NCBI RefSeq assembly: GCF_900497805.2
Contig: NW_020954626.1
Coordinates: 380,518 to 444,517 of the forward strand
Length of the DNA stretch: 64,000 bases
Origin: Vombatus ursinus
Taxonomy: Eukaryota > Chordata > Mammalia > Diprotodontia > Vombatidae
Reading direction: 5' to 3'
How positions within the stretch are numbered: position 1 is the stretch's first letter; every line of letters begins with the position of its first letter. The notes beneath the pieces are model-generated. The model was not told the DNA's origin. It worked only from the letters and a program-made list of their open reading frames with translations, and searched no databases. Below, one piece after another: positions 44,126 to 54,045 of the stretch. Both the position numbers and the translations under genes were made by a program.

Positions 44126-44440
44126 AGCTGTATTGTTCCAACTAAAGTCAAATGATCATTATTCAAAAGCATACCTGTTTGTTGCCTTTGTCTTTCTCAG
44201 CACTTTCTTCCCAAAACAGGCAAAGAAGAGCTCAGAAAATGCTTGATTCAAAGAATACATATGAGACCCCATATGATTAGAAGCCTTGAGTCTCCTCCCA
44301 TCTCCTATCTCCTCAGACTGGTAGCCATACCTTATAAAGGGTGTGCTAACACCCAGTTCACCATCTTATCTCCAGACACAGTCTTTCTCAAATCCAAGCT
44401 CATTGGACAGCTGGGGCTCACCAGATCCATATTTGTCCAT

Positions 44441-44750
44441 CTTGGCCCTCTCTCCCTTTTTCTTGCTGAATTTTATTGCAAACTCATTCACTACTCAATC
44501 TTTCCAAGCTTCCACAAACTTCTTTCCACCCTACTTTTCTCAATCCAATGCCCTCGAAGTCTTGGCCCACATTCCTTCTTTTCCACATCTGCCCTGGCTC
44601 TTACTCCCTTTCTCTTTCTGAATCTTCTTATTTCAAACTCATTCTCCCCCAGTCTTTCCAAGCTCCCACACTTCTTTCTATCCTACTTTTCTCAACTAAA
44701 TAGCCTCTAACTTTAGATTCACATTCCTTCTTTCCCACACAGGCTGGTTT
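44441..44750. repeat. Two-copy tandem duplication, unit about 155 bp
   Basis: caaactcattc at 44479 and 44634, ctttccaagcttccac and ctttccaagctcccac, cctacttttctcaa in both, cacattccttcttttccaca and cacattccttctttcccaca. The text repeats with a period near 155 bases in a C/T-rich region. A 155-codon open frame across it is explained by this low-complexity composition. Confidence 0.75.
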
Positions 44751-44953
44751 CTAATTATCACAATAACACCAGCCCTGAGTCTCCTTCCTGATGTCATGAG
44801 TGCATAGTTGCTTCTCCTTCCCTGTCACTCAATTGTCTAATATCCTGTTCTGAGGCCACTTCGTGGCCCAGAGCTGATCTTGGATCTTCCAAGGTTAGGC
44901 CAGCAGAATATAAAACCTGGCAGATTTTAGTAAGCTAGAAAGGCTTTGTGTAT

Positions 44954-45075
44954 GGGCCTGGTGACAGACTCTCTGCCTGCCGTCTGAAGACAAGCCTAGC
45001 TAAATTAGGGGAGGCTCATCACCAGGTTGATGATAGAGGGATGAGTTTTCTGGGCACAGGAGCCTCCAAATATCT
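44954..45075 (+). repeat. Unnamed repeat related to 12085-12190
   Basis: gggcctggtg ... gcctagctaaattaggggag, gctcatcaccaggttgatga, gggcacaggagcctccaaat. The stretch at 12085-12190 has gggcctagtg ... gcctagctaagtttggagag, gcttcatcattggattcact. They are clearly related in order, but I cannot name the family. Confidence 0.5.
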
Positions 45076-45229
45076 ACTCCTAAGGTCTATAGAATGATTG
45101 TTGTCTGTATTAAATGATGCAAACCTAGATCCTTGAAGTGTTGAAAATCCCTGTAGCCATCTTCTTGCCATTCATTATTTTGGCCTGCCTTTCCCTATGA
45201 GTTTTTTGTATTATAGCTATTTGGTGTCA

Positions 45230-46068
45230 CATTCCATTCAAATGTATCCTCCACACATCTGCCAAAGTGTAGATCCTACCATGTCAAATCTCCCCGCCCC
45301 AACCACCCTGCCCTCCAAACTCAGTAATGTACAGTAGCTTCTTATTCTCTCTGGGATCAAATACAAACTCCTCTGCTTGGCATTTAAAGCTCTCCACAAT
45401 AGGGACCATTCCTTCCTCTCCAGTCTTCTTACACTCTCTGTATATGCCGCACTGGCCTACTTGCCGTCCCTAAAACAGGGCAATTCCATCACCCATCTCT
45501 CTTTGCCTTTGCTCTGGCCTGTCCCTCATGCATGGAATGCTCTTGTTCCTCACCTCTGCTTTTTAGAAGGCCTGGCTTCTTTCAGTACTCAGCTCAAATC
45601 CCTTCTTCTGCAGTCCCCCCAACTGCTAGAGCCTTTCCCTCTAAGATTACCTTTTATCTATGTATATTGAACAGCTAAGTGCTGTAGTGAATAGAGTGTG
45701 GGATCTAAAGTCAGGAAAACCTCAGTTCAGATCTGGCCTCAGACTCTTACTAGACCTTGGGCAAATCACTAAACCTCTGTGTACCTCAGTTTCCTCATCT
45801 TTAAAATGGAGATAGTAATAGCATCTATTTCCCAGGGTTTTTGTTAGAAATGAGGTAATATTTGTAAAGCACTTTGCGAATTTTAATGATATATAAATGT
45901 TATTTATGATATCTGATATATATCTGATTATTTTCATGTTGTCTTCCTCATTATAATATAATCTTCTTGAGGGCTGGAATTGTATTTTTACCTTTTTTTG
46001 TATCCCCAGGACTTAACACAGTGCCTAGTACTAAGTAAGGGCTTAATAAATGCTTGTTGATTGAATAC
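45230..46068 (+). mobile_element. L2/L3-type LINE 3' end split by a MIR
   Basis: tctccccgccccaaccaccc, atacaaactcctctgcttgg, catttaaagctctccacaat, ctttgctctggcctgtccct, then interrupted at 45671-45905 by a MIR (tgctgtagtgaatagagtgt, aaatcactaaacctctgtgt, aaagcactttgcgaatttta), then ttcttgagggctggaattgt and aataaatgcttgttgattga at the end. Confidence 0.78.
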
Positions 46069-46259
46069 TAATCAAACATCCTTAGAACCTTCTTTAATTC
46101 TATTCTTTTTGAACGTTCACATTCAAACTATTACCAAGTCCTGTTGATTCTACCATTATAGTCTCTCACATTTGTCCTTTCTCCACTCATAATGCCATAA
46201 ACCCTTAATTAGATTTTCATTAGTTCTGACCTAGACTATTGTAATGGCCTTCTAAATGT

Positions 46260-46435
46260 TTTCCTTGAATCCAGTGTCTTCTTCTGAGCCTTAGTTTCAT
46301 CGTCCATCAAATAGGGATAACAAGATCTATAATACCCACCTTACTGTTTGTGATGCTCTAATGAGATTATGTTTATAAAAGTGGTTTGCAAACCTTAAAC
46401 GTTAAAGCATTATATAAATGTCAACTATCGTTATT
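46260..46435 (+). repeat. MIR fragment
   Basis: tcttctgagccttagtttca, tcgtccatcaaatagggata, atgtttataaaagtggtttg, caaaccttaaacgttaaagc. Confidence 0.65.
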
Positions 46436-47109
46436 ACTATTATCATTACTTTCCTATTGGAGATGCTGTTAAATCAGTTACATGGATAAAAGGAGGACAG
46501 GTACCTCTTTGAATCTTCTACAATTTTTAGCATCATAGTTTACGTAGAGTGTGTGATCAGTGAATGTTTGGTGATTGATTGATTCCCGGGGCCATATGTA
46601 GGAACCCAGGCCATATGAATGGATTCCAAAATTCATCACAGGACACATGGACACACTCACACGCACAAGCACACTCACATATACATACATATCTTAGAGA
46701 GAGGTGTCTGGAATGGACCTGGATGTCTCTAAAAAGGGCAAAACTCCTTTAATCTGCAAATCTTCTTATGGTTTTATTGATAATCCATAGGCTACCGAAT
46801 TGATCTCATGGACTCTAATCTATGGCATTGAAAAAGGAAATATTTTGATCTATAAAATGAAATCTAGTGAACTGAAAATGAAAATTCTTCAAGAGATAAA
46901 ATGAAGCCATCATTGATATTTCACTTCAGCAATGTGTTGCTGTTACCATTGAGACAATTTATGTCATCATATTGTTTTAGGATTTGATTCGTTAACATTA
47001 CAACAACAACCCCCAAAATGCCAGTCTTATAAATTTACTTTTACAGAGTATCACATGAATTTTCCAAGAAACTTCTCTATATTCAAAGCATAATATTTTC
47101 AAACTGGAA

Positions 47110-47260
47110 AATACCTTTAAGATCACCAAGTTAAAACCCACTGCCTCATTTTATGAATGAGGAAATAACTTGCCTATAGTAGCATAGCTAGTAAGTGGCA
47201 GAGTCAGAACTAGAACCCAGATCTTCTAGCTTTTAATCCAATGTGTTTTATACTTTTTGA
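47110..47260 (-). repeat. MIR
   Basis: aaatacctttaagatcacca, tcattttatgaatgaggaaa, agcatagctagtaagtggca, aactagaacccagatcttct. Confidence 0.7.
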
Positions 47261-47904
47261 AAATATAGCCTATTTCCAAATTGGGGCTTCAGATTTCCTG
47301 TGGTTAGATCACTAGAAGCCTATTACTGCATATATGGGTTGGGGCCAGGGAATCCATTTTGTATGTACTCTGATTCTTGAGGTTAGACTTGTTGGGATGG
47401 GGGCACATCAGCAAAGAAAGATATAAAAACCAGCTTCCTCCCATCCTTTTAATGACATAATTGTTCTCCAGGATTCTGTGAGATTATAAACAATCTTAGC
47501 GTTGAGGCTGTAAGCAAAGTTATCATGGATCCCACTTCAGACTTCCAGACATATGTCCAGTAGAGAGCTGTCCATCTGCCAGTGTGTGCTATGCAAGAAC
47601 AGCACACCTCAACGTCCTGTCAGGTAACAGGCAAGTAAAAAATTGCTTTCCGAAGGGTGGTCCCTGGGATCAGTTGTAGCCCTTGGCAAGAGATTTACAT
47701 CACAATTGAAAACAGGTTTGTTTCAGCTTATTCTAGAGTTACTAATGTTCAGCGATTTACCAGAGTGGGTAAACTATGGAAATCTCAGCACCACCTGAAG
47801 ATATGCCCTAGTTCTAGGAGCATTCTTGTTGGAAATTCTTTTTGTTATGAAAATTGTTTTGTGAGGATAGGATGTTTAGAAGAGTATTATTATAAGCATG
47901 GTGG

Positions 47905-48080
47905 TGTCAAAACAGCACTGGATATGGAAAGAGAAGAGGTTTGAATCTTGGTTTTCCCACTTATTAACTCTTTGACCTTGGGCAAATCTTTTTTTTTTTT
48001 TGCTCTGAGACTGAATGTCTTACCTGTAAAATGAGAAGGTGTGGACTTGGTGATCTCTGAGGTCCCTTGCTATATCAAAT
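47905..48080 (+). repeat. MIR with expanded T tract
   Basis: tcaaaacagcactggatatg, gaaagagaagaggtttgaat, ctctttgaccttgggcaaat, ttacctgtaaaatgagaagg. Confidence 0.65.
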
Positions 48081-48689
48081 CAGCTGGAATGCTCTGAACC
48101 TTGGGGTTTGTCTGTGGGTTGCTATTTTTTGCGCCGAGGAAACCAGTGTCTATGTTGAGTGTCAGGGCTGAACACTAGTCATAGCTGAGTCTTGAACATG
48201 AGGAATTTTGAATGAAAACCAGGGAGTTACTTTTGGTTGGAAATGCATACAAAGCTGTTGTTTTAAAGTTTCCTTGTGTATAGTGTTCTTAAGTGCAGTT
48301 ACAAAAACTGTGTCATGAGGGTACACAATACCACCCGCCACACACATACGCCCCGTAACTCTTAGCTAAACAACATGTCACTTTCTTACAGTGTCTGGGG
48401 CACTGTGTGGCTGCCCTAATCAAAGACTTTGAAATTGACATCTTCATCCATAAGAATTTTTAAAGAGGGAAAAAAATACCCCCAAATAAACCACTGACTC
48501 TGTGGCCCGGCCTTTGATTAGGGGAGGTAAAGTCTTATAGGAATAAACTGAAACATATGTAATCTTAAAGTTGGCATTTTATACATTTAGCCTGAAACTG
48601 AGCAAAAAAAAAAAAAAGCAGGAAACAGAAAACCGACACATGCTGTTTTAGTGGTAATTGCTTGAGGAAGCCATCTCCTTTCCATTTAG

Positions 48690-48888
48690 ACCAAGTTGTG
48701 GGTGTTGTGTGCAGTAGCATCCTTCAGGCCCTGCTTATGCCCAATTCATCCTGCCTTTATCTTGTTTGTAGAGAGTTGTTTGCATGTTGGACTGTCAGCT
48801 CCTTGAGGGCAGGGACTGTCTTTTGCCTTTTGTATCCCCAATGCCTGGCACATAGTGAGTGCTTAATAAATGCCCTTTGAATGACTGA
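48690..48888 (+). mobile_element. L2-type LINE 3' end
   Basis: gactgtcagctccttgaggg, cagggactgtcttttgcctt, ttgtatccccaatgcctggc, acatagtgagtgcttaataa, then gaatgactgac. Confidence 0.75.
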
Positions 48889-49029
48889 CCCTAAGCTAAC
48901 GCAATGAGAGAGATTGAGAGAAATAGAGAGATTGATCTTGAAAGACTGGTAGGATTTTGATAATTGAAGAAGGGAGAGGAGAGTTACTACGTCAAATGAT
49001 GGTAGGTAGTAACAATTGAGTGGAGGTAA

Positions 49030-49524
49030 TGATGGGGTTGGGATCTGGGCCCCAGAAAGGAAAAACCCTGGACTTTCCCACATGGCCAAATCTCTGGCGT
49101 TCCCCTGAGGCTATAATCCCGTCAACTGGCATTTCATTGTGGACCTCCCTATGGCCGAGGCCATTTCTCCATTCTCCCTTGGCCATGTGGTCCAGGTCCC
49201 TGGAATTCTATTACCTCATAGACTACTTGGCCACTCCTAGATTCCTCCCACAGTCTTTCTGTATATAAGGTCCATCTTGTCTCCATTAGGTTGCTTAGAT
49301 TCTTATAATCTAGCCACAGCTCAGATTCCTAAAATCTAGCCACTGGTCAGATTCTTATAATCTAGCCAGTAGCTCACTAATGTTCAGACTCCTAAAGAGT
49401 CTGCCCAATATGATGGATGTTCTAATAAACCTTGTCTTTGGCTGAAAGAAGGCTTGGGTCAAATTCTTTCGGGCAGGACCCACGTGTTGTGATTTTGGGG
49501 TCCCAGGACCCCTAAACCACATCA
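49030..49524 (+). mobile_element. Solo LTR of an endogenous retrovirus (fossil), sense to GALK2
   Basis: A 495-bp LTR from TGATGGGGTTGG to CCACATCA (TGATG...CATCA inverted ends), flanked by gtaa at 49026-49029 and 49525-49528, a perfect 4-bp target duplication. Visible parts are a TATA-like tatataa at 49262-49268, an AATAAA at 49424-49429, and three tandem ~26-bp units (agattcttataatctagcc type) at about 49298-49375. There is no internal coding region, so it is a solo LTR left by recombination. The 4-bp duplication suits a gamma-like (class I) family. It closely resembles 51937-52496. Confidence 0.88.
49262..49268 (+). promoter_or_regulatory. TATA-like box of the solo LTR
   Basis: tatataa in the position expected for the LTR promoter, about 160 bases before the AATAAA. 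Activity is unknown. Confidence 0.45.
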
Positions 49525-49554
49525 GTAAGAAAGTGCATCAGTATGTTGAAGGAA

Positions 49555-50005
49555 ATAGTAATATTATTATAGGTGGTACTTATATAATGCTTTAACATTT
49601 ACCATATATTTTCTATACATTATCTCATGCTCACAACAAAACTGTGAGAAATAAGTGCTATTATTGTCTTCATTTTACTGGTGAGGAAACTGAGAGAAAC
49701 CAAGTGATTTTCCTGGGGCTCACGTTGCTAGTAAATATCTGAGGCAGAACCTGAACCCTGATGTCTCAGAATCCAAGTAATAATAATAATAGCTAGCATT
49801 TATATAGCAACTACTATGTACCAGGTATTGTGATAAGTGCTTTACAAGTATCTCACTTGATCCTCACAGCAATCCCCGGAGGTAGGTGCTAAGAAACTGA
49901 CACAGTGGTTAAGTGACTTGATCAGGGTCACAGAGTTAGTAGTAAATGTCTGAGGTCAGATTTGAATTAAGATCTTCCTGACTCTACTATACCATGCTGC
50001 CAGTT
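49555..50005 (-). repeat. Two adjacent MIR-related core-SINEs
   Basis: 49570-49775: tggtacttatataatgcttt, tcatgctcacaacaaaactg, tggtgaggaaactgagagaa. 49785-50003: tagctagcatttatatagca, gtaccaggtattgtgataag, cttgatcagggtcacagagt, aagatcttcctgactctact. Both are in minus orientation. Confidence 0.72.
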
Positions 50006-51388
50006 GGCTGGAGCGGAGGGTTCATTCCAAGAAGCATAGGAGATAAAGCTGGGTGAAGTTACATTCCAGGTAAAGGAATGGTGGATGTCTCTTGTAAGAT
50101 AGCTGGGAAGGTCATTACCAGTTTACCTACCTTTCAGTGTTGTAAGTAGTTTGCTGTCACTGTGGGTGGTTTTTTTCCGTCCTTTTGATTATGTCTTTGC
50201 ACTTGTATCACATTATTTAGAATGATATTTGACTGCAGGCCTCATCTGATATATAAACTCTCATTTACAAATAACCTTTGCAAATGACTGCCACCTTTCC
50301 TCCTTCTCTCTTCTCTTCTCTCTCTCCTGCTTCTGTAGCCATGAACACCTTATGAGTAAGTGGGACTTTTGGAGAATCCTTTGCCTGAGTTTGTGATACC
50401 TGTGACCCCTGCTCCCAGAACACTGCCCTCAGGCCAGAGCTGTCATTAATCAGTTTTAATGTACATTTTTCATTAAATAGGCTCCCGTAGGCTAGCCTAC
50501 AAACTAATCTGCCATCTCTGGTAACCATTTATAGCATTGTGGGTGGGGTGGGGTGGGATGCCTTTCGAATTCCAATAATTCGTTGCCTTACAAAAGGAAC
50601 TTTTGGAATGAAACTCTTTTCTAAGCTGGGGACTGGCAGTCCTGGTTTTTGGACCGGCTTTCCTGTTACCTAGAACTCTTCTGGCTTTAGTGTTTACCTA
50701 AGGCCAAGACCCAAGTTGTTTTTTCCATCCTGACTCATCATTACTTATTTGCGTTTTTGGATTAAACTTGAAAGTCCATAGAAATATGAGCTATTAATGT
50801 TATTATACGTAAAGGAGAGTAAGCTGTTTGGTTAGTGAGACATGTTTCCTGAGGACGGGGCCCTGGCCTGAATGTTGCCAGTAGAAACCAAAAGAAGAGA
50901 AGTCTTTGATGTATTTAGTAGTGGTGGCAGATATCAATTATTGGTGAGACTCAAGAAGGTTTAAATGGGGTAGGATCCCTTTGAAAAACTGGCCCTTATG
51001 TTGAAAGTAGCAACTTCTCCATGTACCTTTGGCTTAAGTGAAGATAATAATAATGATGATGGCTGATATATTCATCTAATAGTGTTAGCATTGCAGAATG
51101 CTTTATGGAAATTCTGTCCTTTGATCCTTACAACAATATAGCCTGTAAAGGCACTATATTTGCAGTGTTCATGGGTAAGGGGTCCCAGAGCTATGTATAC
51201 AATTACCATTAACCTCAGGAGATATATCACAGCTGTGTGCCTAGACAGTCTGGTATAACACAACATATGCCATCTAACCCCATCACATCCTACTCTTTGG
51301 GCTAAAAGCCTGTAAGTGGTGGAAAGAGCTACTGCCCTTGAGACCCTGACTTAGGCGTAGGGAAATAGGATCATTGAAATTGCTTATA

Positions 51389-51678
51389 GCCCAGCATGGT
51401 GGCTCGTGCCTTTGGTCTGTGCTGCTGGGGAAGCTGAGGATGGAAGATAGTTTGAGTTCCAGAGTTCGTAAGTGCAGTAGGCCAAACATTAGGTGTGTAT
51501 ACTAAGTCTGGCACCAATATGGTGAACCCCTGGGAAAAGGCTGCCTAACAATGAGCAAACCAGCCCTGGTCAACAAATGGCACAGGTTAAAGCTTCTATG
51601 CTGATCGGTACTGGGATCAGGCCCACGAGGACCTGCTAAACTTCTAGCCTAGGAGAGAGGTGGGGAGACCCAGTCTTC
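51389..51678 (+). pseudogene. Retroposed 7SL (SRP) RNA pseudogene, near full length
   Basis: The sequence follows 7SL RNA from its 5' end to its 3' end: gcccagcatggtggctcgtg against GCCGGGCGCGGTGGCGCGTG, actaagtctggcaccaatat and ggtgaacccctggga against the central ACTAAGTTCGGCATCAATATGGTGA-type region, aggttaaagcttctatgctg and atcggtactgggatc, and a gagacccagtct end. An A-rich tail follows at 51689-51697. The gaaattgctt-type flanks at 51376-51385 and 51715-51724 (one mismatch) are a target duplication. Many substitutions throughout (roughly a quarter of positions by eye) mark it as an old retrocopy and not a working SRP RNA gene. 7SL is normally the RNA scaffold of the signal recognition particle. 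Confidence 0.9.
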
Positions 51679-51936
51679 CCCCCAACTTCAAAAAAAAGGG
51701 TGGGGGGGAGGGGAGAAATTACTTCTAATAGATGTAGAGGTTGTTCAAGGTAACTTAGAAGAGGAGAATATGTTGATTTCACTGCTGTTAAATGCTTCTA
51801 CACCCCACCCCACCCATGACCTTATATTTATTTTGTATATTCTTAACTATGTAAGTAATGTTTGCATATTTAAATATATACAAAATGAGTTTTTAAAAAA
51901 TATATTTAAATGTGTACCTGTGACTAGAGGTGGTAT

Positions 51937-52496
51937 TGATTTGGTCTAGAGGTTAGGGGTCCTGGAATCCCAAAATCAGGACACCTGGGGCCTGCCTGAA
52001 AGAATTCGACCCAAGCCTTCTTGCAGCCAAAAACAAGGTTTATTGAAGATTCGCCATATTAGCCAGACTCTTAAGGAATCTGAGCATCTATGGGCTATTG
52101 GCTAGATTCTAAGAATCAGAGCATCTTAATGGTGACAAGATGGACCTTATATACAGAAAGACTGTGGGAGGGATCTAGGAGTGGCCAAGTAGTTTGGGGT
52201 GACGGGAAGAAGGGCCTAAGGAGATCTGGATGGGAGTGGCTAGTAAGCTGGGGTGAACAGAACTCCTGGGACCTGGACCTCGGGGGCCAAGGGAGAATGG
52301 AGCCCAGCTAGGATTAGGGTGGGAAATGGCAGGGGGGGGGGGGCCATAGGGAGGTAAGACAATGGAGGGGAGATTGGGTGTGGCCGCAATGAAAGGCCAG
52401 TTGATGGGATTATAGCCTCAGGGGAACGCCAGAGATTTGGCCCTGTGGGAAAGTCCAGAGTTTTTCCTTTCTGGGGCCCAGATTCCAACCCCATCA
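51937..52496 (-). mobile_element. Solo LTR of the same retrovirus family (fossil), antisense to GALK2
   Basis: A 560-bp LTR in minus orientation, from TGATTTGGTC on the left to CCCCATCA on the right, flanked by gtat at 51933-51936 and 52497-52500, a perfect 4-bp duplication. Shared text with 49030-49524 includes gaaagaattcgacccaagcc, aaacaaggtttattgaagat, acagaaagactgtgggaggg, tataGCCTCAGGGGAACGCC-type text near 52410 and ctttctggggcccagattcc. It carries a poly-G run at about 52334-52343 and only one copy of the ~26-bp unit that is triplicated in the other LTR. There is no coding region. Confidence 0.88.
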
Positions 52497-52499
52497 GTA

Positions 52500-52685
52500 T
52501 GGCATAGTAGAGAGAGATCTGGCGTCGGGAATCAATAAGACTGTCTGTGTGACTCTGGGGGGAAATCATAAACTTTCAGTGCTCTAGGCAGCTCTCTGAG
52601 ACCAGAAGTTGCAGAGGAAGTGCCAGCCTTCATTGGTAGAGGAGTTTTCTCACAAAGGGAGTTCCCTAGATTAGTGAAATAACGG
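52500..52685 (+). repeat. tRNA-derived core-SINE (Ther/MIR type), split at its 5' end by the LTR
   Basis: tatggcatagtagagagaga, tcagtgctctaggcagctct, agaccagaagttgcagagga, cttcattggtagaggagttt, gttccctagattagtgaaat. It is the same family as 43586-44125. Confidence 0.65.
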
Positions 52686-52689
52686 GTTA

Positions 52690-53240
52690 GTCCTTGTGTA
52701 CTCTTGCCGTTCCTTGAACCAGGTACTCCACGTTCCAGTCCTAGGCATTCCCTTCCCCCATTCCGTATGCTTGGAATGCCCTCCCTTCCTGGCTTCCCTG
52801 GCTTCCTTTCAAGTCCCAGCTAAGGGGCAGCTAGGTGGCACAGTGGATAGAGCACCAGCCCTGAAGTCAGGAGGACCTGAGTTCAAATCCGGTCTCAGAC
52901 TCAAACACTCGACACTTACTAGCTGTGTGACGCTGGGCAAGTCACTTAACCCCAATTGCCTTACCAAAAAACAAAAACAAAAAAACGAAACAAAAAAAAT
53001 CAAGTCCCAGCTAAAATCCCACCTTCTACAGGAAGTCTTTCCTGATCTCTCTTAATTCTAGTACCTTCCCTCTTCTGAGTATTTCCAATTTATCCTGTAT
53101 AAGTATATAGCTCCTCAATAGCAGGGGCTGTCTTCTACATTTCTTTGTATCTCCAGTGCTTAGCACAGTGGAAAGCACTGAATGTTTATTGACCGACATA
53201 ATGTAAGGTCCATGAGGTCATAAAGTGTTTTGCTTTTACC
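52690..53240 (+). mobile_element. L2-type LINE 3' end split by a SINE
   Basis: tccgtatgcttggaatgccc, ttcctttcaagtcccagcta before the SINE, then aaaatcccaccttctacagg, aagtctttcctgatctctct, tcaatagcaggggctgtctt, ttgtatctccagtgcttagc and aatgtttattgaccgacata. Confidence 0.8.
52824..52999 (+). mobile_element. tRNA-derived SINE (WSINE-like), complete, with perfect 15-bp duplication
   Basis: ggggcagctaggtggcacag, tggatagagcaccagccctg, aagtcaggaggacctgagtt, ctagctgtgtgacgctgggc, accccaattgccttacc and an A-rich tail. tcaagtcccagctaa occurs at 52809-52823 and 53000-53014 without mismatch. Confidence 0.93.
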
Positions 53241-53454
53241 GTATTATTCCCGGTGCCTAGCAGAATGCCTGGCATTTTTGGGGAGAGAGGTAGAGGGAAA
53301 GGTACACTTTATCAGTGTAAGGAACACTGAAAATTTCTCCTGTTAACAGTCTTAGAAAAAAGACTGGTTGCCTGGGCCCTGAAAGATTAAGAGTCTGGCC
53401 AGTGTGTCAGAGGAAGGTCTTAATTCTCGATCCTGTTGACTTCAAGGCTAACAT

Positions 53455-53590
53455 CCTAGGATTATAGAATCAGAATTAGGAGGCCATCTAGTCCAACCCC
53501 TTCATTTTATAGAAGAAGCTTCAAAAGCCCAAAGAGATGCTTTAACCTATCCATGCTCACACAGGTGGAAAAAGACACTTTGGAATAATT
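53455..53590 (-). repeat. MIR fragment
   Basis: aggattatagaatcagaatt, aggaggccatctagtccaac, cccttcattttatagaagaa, ctcacacaggtgg. Confidence 0.6.
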
Positions 53591-53843
53591 TGGAGAAAGG
53601 TTTCTTTTTTGTTTTTCAAATACATTTTGGGGTTTTACTTCTACTGAATCTAAAATCAGTTTATAAGAATGTCTGCTTTAGCTGGGAAAAATCACCTTGG
53701 TAAAACAGGCTGAACACAAGGATTGGTAAAGTAAGAGGACAGAAATAGCTGCCTCTGATGATTGTATTTTTATGGGCCCTTGGGATGGGTTTCTGTGACT
53801 ATTTCTAACCATATGTCTCCCTTTTTTTTTTTTTTAAACCAAG

Positions 53844-54045
53844 TACTCCTCTTCAAGTTGTACCAGCGTGCAAAGCATGTGTTCAGCGAGGCAGCCAGAG
53901 TGTTGCAGTTTAAGAAGATATGTGAGGATGCACCTGCCAATGCTGTCCAGCTGCTGGGAGACCTAATGAACCAGAGTCATGTGAGCTGTAGGAACTTGTA
54001 CGAGTGCAGCTGTCCTGAACTGGATCAGCTGGTGGATGTCTGTCG
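53844..54045 (+). CDS. GALK2: GALK2 coding exon (residues ~323-390)
   Basis: The exon is 202 bases: two bases completing valine, 66 codons and two bases of an arginine codon. The acceptor is a long T tract ending in aaaccaag; the donor is gtaagt. The product runs [20 protein letters not shown], then [20 protein letters not shown], then [20 protein letters not shown] and QLVDVC. This is a highly conserved GALK2 segment; the [21 protein letters not shown] block is diagnostic of the galactokinase/GalNAc kinase family. The T tract at the acceptor is unusually pure (53822-53835) and sits directly after a repeat-rich intron. A solo LTR in sense orientation ends about 4.3 kb upstream (49030-49524). 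Confidence 0.97.

Larger units (their letters stand above)
21822..53843 (+). other. GALK2: GALK2 intron (32.0 kb)
   Basis: The largest visible intron, from gtaagt to the T-rich acceptor. About half is assignable to repeats listed separately. Stretches over 300 bases with nothing recognised: 21830-22330, 26130-26800, 28210-28910, 31110-32200 (apart from a CAA repeat), 34670-36070, 36130-36780, 37000-37490, 39290-40200, 41015-42585, 44125-44950 (contains a 155-bp tandem duplication), 46440-47110, 47260-47900, 48085-48680 and 50010-51385. No coding exon was found on either strand. Confidence 0.9.

Noticed and set aside
44243-44710. 155-codon + strand open frame
   Set aside because: C/T-rich low-complexity sequence with a tandem duplication, giving an S/L/P/F-rich product with no domain and several overlapping frames.
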